NCBI GenBank assembly: GCA_017622795.1 | Contig: JAGAQI010000047.1 | Coordinates: 124,001 to 188,000, forward strand | Direction: 5' to 3' | DNA: 64,000 nucleotides | Origin: Lachnospiraceae bacterium | GTDB taxonomy: Bacteria; Bacillota; Clostridia; Lachnospirales; Lachnospiraceae | Part shown: piece by piece, positions 51,367 to 60,126 of the stretch | How the letters are laid out: each line of letters opens with the position of its first letter | Numbering within the stretch: position 1 is the stretch's first letter | Translations under genes and position numbers: made by a program | Notes under the pieces: model-generated | The model's input: only the letters and a program-made list of their open reading frames with translations | Database searches by the model: none | What the model was told of the DNA's origin: nothing

Positions 51367-52716
51367 TTACTCGCCTCCTTCTACATCCGTATCGTCAACC
51401 AATTCGCTTAAAATAGCTTCGTAATCCAGGGTGTCTGTCATAGGAACACCACCAAACAAGCCCTTCAAATACATTCGTCTTGGGTTGTTTGTTCCTTGAA
51501 TGCGAGGATATTTATCCAGACTCTTTATTTCTTTATTTCCCTGGTAATCTACGTTGATAATATAAGCAGACTTGATATCTATGCTTTCTAACAAAAAGGT
51601 ATTGTGTGTAGTAATGATTAACTGACCGGTGATGTCATCCATCATAGACATAATGATATTTTTTAACAATAAGTCATGTATACCGTTGTCGATTTCATCA
51701 TAGACAACAGTTACCCCACAGAATGCCCCCAAGAGTGCACGGACTATTTCCAGAATTTTCTGGGTGCCACCGGATTCTCTGCCAAAATCTACAGTTCTTA
51801 CTTTTTCACCAATCATTTTCTTAACATAAAGCTTATAATAAATCTCTGTTTCTTCTACACGTCTTTCATAAAACACATCTTTAATATCAGCATATGCCTG
51901 CGTGAAAAAGTCTCTTAAAATGCGTTCTGAACGGTTTAACAGTTCTTCTTCCGCAAGATTTATCTTACCTTCTTTTAAATTCTGCAGCAGATTTTTTGGC
52001 TCTCTTGCATCAATTTCATATCCGATAAGAGACGTACTGTTATAATGAATCGCCGTATCTTCCAACATATCAATAATGTAAAATAAATATTTTAAATAAT
52101 TTGTTTTAATATACTGTTCATTTTTTTCTCTGCGTTCTTTGGTTAAAATACTTAACAGAGTATGTTTGCCCCAATACTTATCGAGTTCGTCTCGTAACTC
52201 TTCTTGAACTTTTTTGTTTTGGAAAATCTTTGCAGAGAATTCCGGCGTAATTGTGCCATCTTCCGCGCAATTAACCTCAAACAATACACCTCTTTGCTTA
52301 CCGGTATAATAATAAAGCTTTTCATGAACGAATCGGTCCGTAAAGGAAAAAGAATAATAACCTTCATAACCTTTATACCGAAATCCGTATTCCACGCTGG
52401 TATCTTCCTCACACTCTAACATACGACATGTTTTAACATACTTTAGAATGTTAACATCATTTATAAGAAACTCCAAAAGATCTTCCGGAAACTCTTTTCC
52501 TGAAACAAGTTCCTTGATTTTTTCGTCAACTCCTAACGTCCGGAAAGAGTCCGCGCTCTTATAAAGCAGGTTAATTGCATTCACAAAATTAGACTTACCA
52601 CTACCGTTTTCTCCATAAATAGAGATGAATTTTTTTGCTCCTTTACTGCCACTTCTAAAATCAACTTCTACATCTTTAAACGACATAAAATTTTTTAATT
52701 TAATATACGTGAACAT
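51367..52716 (-). CDS. AAA-family ATPase of OLD/RloA/AriA type (ABC-like head)
   Basis: A 449-residue ATPase of the SMC/ABC-head kind. It starts with LKNFMSFKDVEVDF and Walker A GENGSGKSN (35-43), has a helical insertion (about 90-270), a signature-like GRESGGTQKILE and Walker B VVYDEID, and a switch His in IITTHN. Such ATPases occur with Toprim or HNH effectors in antiphage systems; they sense infection and release or activate the effector. The Toprim-like partner follows directly and is broken by a stop codon. Confidence 0.87.
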   Translation of the reverse strand: MFTYIKLKNFMSFKDVEVDFRSGSKGAKKFISIYGENGSGKSNFVNAINLLYKSADSFRTLGVDEKIKELVSGKEFPEDLLEFLINDVNILKYVKTCRMLECEEDTSVEYGFRYKGYEGYYSFSFTDRFVHEKLYYYTGKQRGVLFEVNCAEDGTITPEFSAKIFQNKKVQEELRDELDKYWGKHTLLSILTKERREKNEQYIKTNYLKYLFYIIDMLEDTAIHYNSTSLIGYEIDAREPKNLLQNLKEGKINLAEEELLNRSERILRDFFTQAYADIKDVFYERRVEETEIYYKLYVKKMIGEKVRTVDFGRESGGTQKILEIVRALLGAFCGVTVVYDEIDNGIHDLLLKNIIMSMMDDITGQLIITTHNTFLLESIDIKSAYIINVDYQGNKEIKSLDKYPRIQGTNNPRRMYLKGLFGGVPMTDTLDYEAILSELVDDTDVEGGE

Positions 52717-52913
52717 ATTCTTACACCTCCGATTTCAGAATAACACTTTGCTTCTAAAAAGTCAATAACTTACTTGAATTTGCTATATTTTATATCATTT
52801 TACTCAAAGTTTTCTCGTTTTATTCGTATAACATAACACATAAACATAAAAAAGCGTTTGTTACGACTGGCAATTATGATCACTTCGAAGTCAAATTAAC
52901 TATGATGACAAAA

Positions 52914-52940
52914 TCAGGGCGACACTATGTGCCGCCCTCA
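52914..52940 (-). terminator. Hairpin after the membrane helical-repeat gene
   Basis: AGGGCGACAC/GTGCCGCCCT-type stem about 45 bases beyond the stop of the 747-residue gene, followed on the minus strand by GATTTTG. Confidence 0.5.
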
Positions 52941-52985
52941 AATTTGAGATTTCACTTTTTGTGTAACTTTATTTTTCTTTTTACA

Positions 52986-55229
52986 TCACCGCATCCGGTG
53001 CACAAATAAAAGAATTTCTTTTAAGTGCGCATACTCATTGTCTGCTACTCTTAAATCTCTCACCAATGTATCCAATCTGCAAATATAATCCGGACGGTTT
53101 ACCACGTGCTTCTGCACCCATTCTGTAGAGCGCCTCTGCATTGGATGGCAAGTCGGGAAAAAAACCATCTGCGTAGCATCCGATTCCTCTGAAACTTCAT
53201 TGTAACAAAAATCAATTTCCACCAGAGAATTAACATCACTGATTGGATATTGTTCTCCATAGCAAAGCCACCAGTGTGACTTTGGAACCAATAGTCCTGC
53301 TTCACTTACCTCTGCCCAAGAAACTACTTTGGCACAGGCTTGTGGCATTTCCAACAGTCCGGCCAATAAATAAACAATCTCTGCACTTGGCACCCTAGGA
53401 TACTGTTGCAACCATGCCACTGCTTTTGGCGACAACCGCTCTCTTCCAGCTCGTTTCTTCAAATTCTTTAACTCATTTTTTATTTCCACAAGCCTTGTCA
53501 CCAGCTTTACAAAAGCAATATTCTCTTTTAACCATACAGAAAAATGATGCTCCGCTATTTTGCACTTTTCAAAAGTTCGATAGTAAAGACAACATTTCTC
53601 ATATTTATGAAGTCTAATATACGCATACGCCATTTTTAGAAACTGTTCCGAGCAGCCCGGATGATATTTAAGTCTCCCGACTGCCATTTCCATATAAGTC
53701 AGTGTATCCTGTATTCTCTCCGGGTACTTTACCGATAAATCCTCCTTTAGGTTTTGTGAAGCCAGAAGTTCATCCAGTAAAGTTCCTGCACCAATTAAAG
53801 CCTCCAGTTTCAGATTCTGACTCTCATAAAGCTCTACCGTGGAGTTTAGACGTTCAAAGGCTTCCACGGCATTATATGGTTGTAATTTGTGTTTCATCAG
53901 CCACACCAGTTCCTGCTGTGTATGACCTACTGCGTACACAGCCACCGAGGGCAATTCCGACAGATACTGTTCTAAATCAGCTGCCGCTGCCTCTCTGATG
54001 TAATCACCTGCATATTCAAGCACATCCCGATAGGTTGACCGAAAAAAATCATTCAGCAATGGCGGTTCCAATAATGCTAGATAGATTTCCTTTGTCAAAT
54101 AATATCTTTGAGGCATATCCAGGTTCTGTAAACTGCCAAGATTGTTGCGGATCGCATCGAAATAACGGTTTAATTCCAACTTTGCCATATGCGCTATCCG
54201 CATGGAGGAAATCAAATAGTTTAACTTCCTGCTTCTTTCTCCCTCTCGTTCTATGATTGGCCAATAACGCTCAAAACTCTCTTCTATCAGTTTTTTTGCC
54301 TGCTCCACAGCACCTAGCTGTCTTGCTATTGATAAGCGCACATTTTCAAATTCTATAATATCATCTATTTGATTTTCTCTTATCAAATTCTTATACTGTG
54401 CAAATAAAATATCCAGTTCCTCTGGCGTTTTTCCCATGATACAGGACTCCATAATCAGGTTGGCGTACACAATATGGACCACTTCTTTTGCTGTCTTCTC
54501 TCCAACAAGGTCTGCTGCCTGATTATAATACTGCATGGCGGTTTCATTATTTCCACTTAATCGGAAACATCTTCCACAATTATTTAAAATCTGCACCCTT
54601 AACAAATCTGTATCTCCCGACCTTAGTGCGTCCATAGCCTGTAGCATCAGTTTTTGCGACTTATCTATATCGCACCGGCTCTCAGCTCGCAACGCCATTA
54701 ACATCCGTGCCCTGGGACTCTCTTTCTCCTCTGTTTCCTGCATAATTTCCACTGCCTTGTTCACACTGCCCATATGATACAGAACCATATAATACTGTCT
54801 ATTCCAATAAAGCTTGTCCGTTGGTGAAAACATGCTTGTGTCTACGGTTTCCAGATACTTGTATAGTCCCAGCAAATCATGCCGTCTTTTGTTTATATTT
54901 CTCTCCATTCGACGCCGCGGTACAGAAGGTATATATTTCAAGTAAAAGTATACCAGAATGTCATAGCAGATGTTAAACGCCAGAAACCATACCCAAAGTT
55001 TCTGCTTCTCTGCATTTTCTCCATCCCAAAGCAAAATCAACGCCATATGGCCCAACACAGCCAGTGTCAGACATGCCTTCCAACGAAACGATTTTAAATA
55101 TAAATGCAACTGCTTCTCTTTCTTTAAATATTTATATATAAGCAGTAAAAATGCGAAATAAATGACCAGCACGGTGCCGGTCATTGTATCGTCAAACACA
55201 TTAAACAAAAGTTCTAATATGAGTTCCAT
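52986..55229 (-). CDS. Membrane-anchored helical-repeat (TPR-like) protein, uncharacterised
   Basis: A 747-residue protein. Three membrane helices at about 16-35, 51-68 and 78-98 anchor it; the remaining ~650 residues are wholly helical with TPR-like pairs (RVQILNNCGRCFRLSGNNETAMQYYNQAADL is the clearest unit, around 215-245). The last part has a Cys/Trp-rich region ending in a basic RVADNEYAHLKEILLFVHRMR-type helix. No enzymatic motif is seen. TPR-like scaffolds bind partner proteins; the partner is unknown. It stands alone between the ATPase pair and an Rpn gene. Confidence 0.72.
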   Translation of the reverse strand: MELILELLFNVFDDTMTGTVLVIYFAFLLLIYKYLKKEKQLHLYLKSFRWKACLTLAVLGHMALILLWDGENAEKQKLWVWFLAFNICYDILVYFYLKYIPSVPRRRMERNINKRRHDLLGLYKYLETVDTSMFSPTDKLYWNRQYYMVLYHMGSVNKAVEIMQETEEKESPRARMLMALRAESRCDIDKSQKLMLQAMDALRSGDTDLLRVQILNNCGRCFRLSGNNETAMQYYNQAADLVGEKTAKEVVHIVYANLIMESCIMGKTPEELDILFAQYKNLIRENQIDDIIEFENVRLSIARQLGAVEQAKKLIEESFERYWPIIEREGERSRKLNYLISSMRIAHMAKLELNRYFDAIRNNLGSLQNLDMPQRYYLTKEIYLALLEPPLLNDFFRSTYRDVLEYAGDYIREAAAADLEQYLSELPSVAVYAVGHTQQELVWLMKHKLQPYNAVEAFERLNSTVELYESQNLKLEALIGAGTLLDELLASQNLKEDLSVKYPERIQDTLTYMEMAVGRLKYHPGCSEQFLKMAYAYIRLHKYEKCCLYYRTFEKCKIAEHHFSVWLKENIAFVKLVTRLVEIKNELKNLKKRAGRERLSPKAVAWLQQYPRVPSAEIVYLLAGLLEMPQACAKVVSWAEVSEAGLLVPKSHWWLCYGEQYPISDVNSLVEIDFCYNEVSEESDATQMVFFPTCHPMQRRSTEWVQKHVVNRPDYICRLDTLVRDLRVADNEYAHLKEILLFVHRMR

Positions 55230-55581
55230 AATTCCTCCTTAGTACGGTATTGCATTAAGGAAATTATAGCATATGCAGTTGTACCTTTCAAGAAAGTACC
55301 GATGAACTAAATCAAAAATTAGCCGAATATCAGCAATAAATAGTAAGCGCCTAATTGGGTATACTTTTCTTTTTCCACACCGGACTCCTTTTATTTTTCT
55401 TACGATACATTGTATCGCCCGCACATAAAAAGTCAATGATACCCGAATGGAGAACAGGGTAAAGCCATCAAGAAGCTCCGGCGTACTCAACCGGATTCAC
55501 TAATTCTATGCAAACCAAACTGTTTTATTCTTTCAGCAAACTGTACAAAAACAGACCTGTTTTTTGTGAAACATTCCGATA

Positions 55582-55610
55582 TTGCAGTATTATACACAAT
55601 GCAGTATAAT
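55582..55610 (+). promoter_or_regulatory. Promoter overlapping a palindromic operator
   Basis: TTGCAG (55582-55587), 17-bp spacer, TATAAT (55605-55610). It opens into a stretch without ORF; the Rpn gene starts 200 bases later behind its own promoter. This is one of two promoters in the 584-base gap 55230-55813. Confidence 0.5.
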
Positions 55611-55615
55611 GATTT

Positions 55616-55631
55616 TACAAAACGTTTTGTA
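55616..55631. promoter_or_regulatory. 16-bp perfect palindrome, LacI-type operator candidate
   Basis: TACAAAACGTTTTGTA, a perfect palindrome with the central AACGTT typical of LacI/CcpA-family sites, placed at the expected transcription start of the promoter at 55582-55610. No LacI-type gene is in this window. Downstream, CATAACA and TGTTATG can pair around an inner TTGCCG/CGGCAA stem. Confidence 0.5.
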
Positions 55632-55728
55632 CTTCATAACACTTGCCGCTTCGGCAACTATTCCCTGTTATGCTTGAAAACTAAATAACCTTATATTTTC
55701 AGTTTCCCCTCCTGAATACAAATTTGCC

Positions 55729-55757
55729 TTGCAAAACCCTTTCTACACAGTTATACT
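55729..55757 (+). promoter_or_regulatory. Promoter of the intact Rpn gene
   Basis: TTGCAA (55729-55734), 17-bp spacer, TATACT (55752-55757), 56 bases before the GTG start. Confidence 0.6.
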
Positions 55758-55813
55758 ATGTTTAGAAGGATTATTTCTCAGGCACAACAGGATTCCACAA
55801 GGAGGATTCTATT

Positions 55814-56725
55814 GTGACAAGCACAAACCGTGAACATAAGGACCGCCTGTTCCGTCTTATCTTTGCAGATGAGAAAAACAAGGCAAATACTCTGGCACTT
55901 TATAATGCGCTGAACAAATCTTCTTACACCAACGAGGACGATTTAGAAATCACCACTATTGAAGATGCCCTTTATCTCAAAATGAAAAATGATCTTTCGT
56001 TTGTAATTGCTGATACGATGAACCTGTATGAACAGCAGTCCACACACAACCCAAATATGCCCCTTCGCGGATTTATTTACTACGGTAGCCTTTATGCCAA
56101 GTATATGCAGACAAACCGTCTGACACCGCACGTAAGCACCTTGGTGAAAATTCCAACACCAAACTATATCGTGTTCTACACCGGCATATCCAAACGTCCG
56201 GCTTTGGAAAAGCTCCGACTTTCCGATGCATTTCAAATTCCTGATGACAGCGGCGAATTTGAGTGGACAGCCACCGTCATCAATTTGAAGCACGCAGATA
56301 ATAAAAGTCTTCTTCAAAGCTGTAAGCCATTAAATGAATACACAACTCTTGTCAGCAAAATACAAAGCTACCAAAAATCCATGCCAGTAAATGAGGCCGT
56401 AGACAAAGCAGTAGAGGAATGCATTTCTGAAGGCATCCTTGCCGACTTTTTAAAGGCCCACCGAGCGGAGGTGTTAGATGTGTATTTAGCCGAAGTTGAT
56501 GAAGATATTTTACGTGAGCGCCTGATGGAAGAAGGCGAACAGCGTGGTGTTCAACAAGGTATTCAACAGGAGCAACAAGCAAACCTTCAAAAACTCAAAG
56601 ACAAAATTCAGCGCAAAATCACAAAGGGCAAAACCCTGGAGCAAATTGCGGATGAGTTGGAGGAAAATGTAGAAGATATCCGCCCTCTGTATGAGGAGTT
56701 GATTTTACCTCCACAAAATAATTAA
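55814..56725 (+). CDS. Rpn/PD-(D/E)XK nuclease family protein, intact
   Basis: A 303-residue protein of the Rpn group. It starts MTSTNREHKDRLFRLIF (GTG start after AAGGAGG), has the nuclease-fold core ending around residue 150 and the usual helical, Gln- and Glu-rich tail (RGVQQGIQQEQQ, then a C-terminal KGKTLEQIADELEE helix). Rpn proteins are nucleases that promote recA-independent recombination in E. coli and act in some defence settings. It is not a DDE transposase and no inverted repeats flank it. It is a distant relative of the frameshifted gene at 48362-49142, not a copy. Confidence 0.85.
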   Translation: MTSTNREHKDRLFRLIFADEKNKANTLALYNALNKSSYTNEDDLEITTIEDALYLKMKNDLSFVIADTMNLYEQQSTHNPNMPLRGFIYYGSLYAKYMQTNRLTPHVSTLVKIPTPNYIVFYTGISKRPALEKLRLSDAFQIPDDSGEFEWTATVINLKHADNKSLLQSCKPLNEYTTLVSKIQSYQKSMPVNEAVDKAVEECISEGILADFLKAHRAEVLDVYLAEVDEDILRERLMEEGEQRGVQQGIQQEQQANLQKLKDKIQRKITKGKTLEQIADELEENVEDIRPLYEELILPPQNN

Positions 56726-56746
56726 TATTGCCAACAAGAAACTTAC

Positions 56747-56772
56747 GAGCCGGTCTATGACCGGCTCATTTC
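56747..56772. terminator. Terminator between the Rpn gene and the glycan cluster
   Basis: GAGCCGGTC-TAT-GACCGGCTC (56747-56767) followed by ATTTCATT; both strands could use it. Confidence 0.65.
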
Positions 56773-56796
56773 ATTACGCACTTATTTCCTACAGCA

Positions 56797-57130
56797 CTAT
56801 TTAAATGCCCAAAACTTATTGATGATAAAGTTTAATGGAACACTAATTAAAAGGTTGATGATCGGTGCCACAAACTCAGAGAGATGTAACACGTCCACCC
56901 ATACTACCAGAAGTGCACTGTTTAAGAACAAATTTGTTGTTCCAGTAAAAGGACCAAAGCACGCTGAGAATGAATGCAATCATCTGAGCCACCAGGTAAT
57001 CAACCTTGCCAAACCAATTTAGTTTTTGAAATATGAGAAGGCTGACCACATACAGAATGTAGGAAATCAGAGTATTGCTTACTCCTAAATAAACTATTCC
57101 GAAATAAACTCCCGAATCTGTTTTTCCATA
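56797..57130 (-). pseudogene. gtrA relic (deleted and frameshifted)
   Basis: Two frames give pieces of one GtrA-type membrane protein: an N-terminal part (GIVYLGVSNTLISYILYVV ... WSFYWNNKFV) and, in another frame, the C-terminal part (LLVVWVDVLHLSEFVAPIIN ... NFIINKFWAFK). Around 56930 a stretch of some 30 residues that normally joins them is missing, and the frame changes. The start has been replaced by sequence overlapping the rfbG fragment upstream. Confidence 0.8.
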
Positions 57131-57468
57131 CATTCAGCCACATTACCGCCATTCAAATAGCAGCAAGTCCATTCCACAATTTTCTCCATAGTGGTTTCCA
57201 CGTTCCAGCGCGGAGCCCAGCCTAAGGTTCTCTTTAACTTAGAGCAGTCTAACTTGAGGAAATTTGCCTCGTGAGGGCCACCATCGTACTTGTTAATCCA
57301 ACGCACATTGTCACCAGTCGCTTCATTCCACTTCTGGCAGAATAAGGTAACCAAATTGCCGGTAGTCCAGCAGTCCGTTTCATCCGGGCCTACGTTATAG
57401 CTTCCGGCGTACTGCTTATCCTCATATTGCGCCTTGGCAATCATCAGATACGCTACCAATAGGTAACA
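57094..57468 (-). pseudogene. rfbG C-terminal fragment (CDP-glucose 4,6-dehydratase relic)
   Basis: About 125 codons matching the end of CDP-glucose 4,6-dehydratase (YNVGPDE, GWAPRWNVETTMEKIVEW). The Rossmann fold and catalytic residues are absent: the frame closes with a stop immediately upstream, 57469-57471, next to the end of the intact gtrA. So this is a leftover of an earlier sugar locus. Confidence 0.85.
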
Positions 57469-57477
57469 TTACCCTCT

Positions 57478-57882
57478 TTACTTCTTAAACACATGCTTTT
57501 TCCCAACGATATAGTTTATTACAATAACAAGTACGGTAATAAATATTTTGCTAGGAAGTTCCGGTAAGCTACACAAATCAACCATGATAATTAATCCTAC
57601 ATAATCGATTATCATGGTCGCTCCTCTTGCAACAATAAAACGGAAAATTTCTTTTAACAGTTCTGCAAAAGAATCGCAATGGCTCTGGAATACAAAATTT
57701 TTGTTACAAATATAAGCAGCAACTTTGACCACAATTAAAGTAATCAAGTTAGCTATTTTGTAATCCATGCTCGTCATTAACAGCAACTGAAACAAAACAA
57801 CATTTAACATAGAAGTTCCAATGCCAAAAATGCCGTACAAAATCGTTTCTTTATTCAAAAATTTTTTTAATAAATTTTTCAT
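57478..57882 (-). CDS. GtrA family protein
   Basis: A 134-residue four-helix protein of the GtrA group, with the late NYIVGKKHVFKK end. GtrA proteins are thought to move polyprenyl-linked sugars across the membrane, working with a GT2 transferase of the GtrB/DPM1 type, which is present at 59105-60079. It lies 21 bases after ugd in the same direction. Confidence 0.88.
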   Translation of the reverse strand: MKNLLKKFLNKETILYGIFGIGTSMLNVVLFQLLLMTSMDYKIANLITLIVVKVAAYICNKNFVFQSHCDSFAELLKEIFRFIVARGATMIIDYVGLIIMVDLCSLPELPSKIFITVLVIVINYIVGKKHVFKK

Positions 57883-57903
57883 GCCTTTTCCTCAATCCGC
57901 AAG

Positions 57904-59073
57904 TTAATCCCGTCCCATAATATCTCTGCAATATACCTTTTCAGAAACATCACTTAAATCTTCTGACTGGCGGTTTGAAATAATCACGTCAGAGATAGCT
58001 TTAAATTCGTTCAGGTCACGAATTACTCTGGAGCGGAAAAATTCTTCCTCTTTCAAGGTTGGTTCGTAAACCACAACCTCTATTCCCTTAGCCTTGATAC
58101 GCTTCATAACTCCTTGAATGGCCGACTGACGGAAATTGTCAGAATTAGACTTCATTGTAAGACGATAAACACCTACCACCTTAGGATTCTTTGCAATAAT
58201 CTGGTCCGCAATGAAATCCTTTCTGGTTCTGTTTGCTTCTACAATCGCAGATATCAAGTTATTCGGCACATCGTTATAATTTGCAAGTAACTGTTTTGTA
58301 TCCTTAGGCAGGCAATATCCACCATAACCAAAGGAAGGGTTGTTATAGAAATCTCCGATTCTTGGATCCAAAGATACACCGGTAATAATCTGCCGAGTAT
58401 CAAGTCCTTTTAGCTCTGCATAGGTATCCAGTTCATTAAAATATGCCACACGAAGCGCTAAATAAGTATTAGCGAATAACTTAATTGCCTCTGCCTCCGT
58501 AGATTCAGTAAATAACACCGGAATGTTTTCTTTAATTGCACCTTCCTGCAATAATTTTGCAAACTCCTTTGCTCTTTCTGAGCGTTCACCTACAATAATT
58601 CTGGAAGGATACAAATTATCATATAAAGCACGTCCTTCTCTTAAAAATTCCGGAGAAAAAATTATATTCGCATTATTGAATCTTTCACGAATTGCAGCTG
58701 TATATCCCACTGGTACTGTGGACTTAATAATCACTGTTGCTTTCGGGGCAATTCGACAAATATCTTTTAATACCGTTTCAACCGAAGACGTATCAAAATA
58801 ATTTTTCTGAGGGTCATAGTTGGTCGGAGTTGAAACAATAATAAAGTCCGCTTCTGTATACGCCTCTTCCGGATTGGTTGTTGCCTTTAAATTTAACTCT
58901 TTTGTCGCAAGATATTCTTCCAGTTCCTTATCAATGATTGGTGACTTTCTATTATTTATCATTTCTACTTTGGCAGCAACAACATCCAAAGCAATTACTT
59001 CATTGTGTTGAGAAAGCAAAACCGCATTTGACAAACCAACATAGCCGGTTCCTGCTATTGCAATTTTCTTCAT
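57904..59073 (-). CDS. ugd: UDP-glucose 6-dehydrogenase
   Basis: A 389-residue nucleotide-sugar dehydrogenase: NAD-binding GTGYVG (8-13), [16 protein letters not shown], and the catalytic Cys in [13 protein letters not shown]. It oxidises UDP-glucose to UDP-glucuronate, a precursor for acidic surface glycans. Length and motifs are complete. Close relatives can use UDP-ManNAc or similar sugars, so the substrate is probable, not certain. Confidence 0.93.
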   Translation of the reverse strand: MKKIAIAGTGYVGLSNAVLLSQHNEVIALDVVAAKVEMINNRKSPIIDKELEEYLATKELNLKATTNPEEAYTEADFIIVSTPTNYDPQKNYFDTSSVETVLKDICRIAPKATVIIKSTVPVGYTAAIRERFNNANIIFSPEFLREGRALYDNLYPSRIIVGERSERAKEFAKLLQEGAIKENIPVLFTESTEAEAIKLFANTYLALRVAYFNELDTYAELKGLDTRQIITGVSLDPRIGDFYNNPSFGYGGYCLPKDTKQLLANYNDVPNNLISAIVEANRTRKDFIADQIIAKNPKVVGVYRLTMKSNSDNFRQSAIQGVMKRIKAKGIEVVVYEPTLKEEEFFRSRVIRDLNEFKAISDVIISNRQSEDLSDVSEKVYCRDIMGRD

Positions 59074-59104
59074 AACAGTTCTCCTTTATTATTTAACAAC
59101 TCAT

Positions 59105-60079
59105 CTATTTAGCGTTTTCTTCTAAATCTTTTGTCTCTTTTTTTTCATAGTTTAAGCGACGCACCTGATACTGCACATCCTCTAAAATTTTACGGTTCTT
59201 TGCAATAATATCTGCCTGCAAGCCAATAATATATGTCATAAATCCCATCATTAACAAAACACTGGCTAAAATTAAGGACTGAATATGGCCATCAGACTCT
59301 CCCATAATCATAAAAACTAGGAAGCGGATACCTAACAATAAACCAGCAACAAATGGTACAGAACCAACAATGCTAAAAAACTGTAACGGCTTGTACATCA
59401 TATAGGCACGAACAATAGTTACCATTGACTTCTTAACATATCCAAACATACTGCTAAACAGTCTGGATGGACGCAGTTCACCATTAGTGCGAATTGGCAC
59501 CGATGTCATGGCAATCTTATCACGACCGGCCTGTACGATTGTTTCCAAAGTATATGTATACTCATTTGTTACGTTCAAACGCATAGCAGCTTCTCTACTG
59601 TAAGCACGAAAACCGCTCGGCGCATCCGGGATATCAGAATTGGATGCTTTGCGTACCACCCAGCTTCCAAAATGCTGCAGTTTCTTTTTTAAAGGTGAAA
59701 AATGCTCCGTCTTATCAATTGGGCGTTCACCGATAACAATATCGGTTTTTCCTTCTAAAATTGGTCTGACCAGTTTTTCGATATCTTCACCACAATACTG
59801 GTTGTCTGCATCTGTGTTGACAATAATATCAGCTCCCGCAGATAAGCAGGCATCCAGTCCAGCCATGAAGCCTTTGGCAAGACCTTTGTTTCTTCTGAAG
59901 TTTACAACGTAATGCACGCCCCACTTTTTAGCAACCTCTACTGTGTTGTCTTTACTGCCATCGTTGATAATTAAATATTCAATTTCATCAATTCCTTCAA
60001 TGTGTTTTGGTAAATCGTTTAAAGCGATTTCTAAAGTTTCTGCTTCGTTGAAGCAGGGAATTTGGATAATAAGTTTCAT
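59105..60079 (-). CDS. GT2 glycosyltransferase of DPM1/GtrB type
   Basis: A 324-residue transferase: GT-A domain (1-220) with PCFNEAETLE, the NTDADNQY DxD motif and RPIDKTEHFSP, then two membrane helices (about 235-300). It should transfer a sugar from a nucleotide donor to polyprenyl phosphate on the cytosolic face. GtrA at 57478-57882 is the natural flipping partner. The frame extends nine codons upstream, but MKLIIQIPCFNE at 60079 follows GAAAGGAAAG. Confidence 0.9.
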   Translation of the reverse strand: MKLIIQIPCFNEAETLEIALNDLPKHIEGIDEIEYLIINDGSKDNTVEVAKKWGVHYVVNFRRNKGLAKGFMAGLDACLSAGADIIVNTDADNQYCGEDIEKLVRPILEGKTDIVIGERPIDKTEHFSPLKKKLQHFGSWVVRKASNSDIPDAPSGFRAYSREAAMRLNVTNEYTYTLETIVQAGRDKIAMTSVPIRTNGELRPSRLFSSMFGYVKKSMVTIVRAYMMYKPLQFFSIVGSVPFVAGLLLGIRFLVFMIMGESDGHIQSLILASVLLMMGFMTYIIGLQADIIAKNRKILEDVQYQVRRLNYEKKETKDLEENAK

Positions 60080-60126
60080 CTGTGCTTTCCTTTCTGTTTC
60101 TGCCACCGTATATAAGCTATATACTT

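Noticed and set aside
55943..56317. 124-residue minus-strand frame
   Set aside because: Antisense to the intact Rpn gene, no ribosome binding site.
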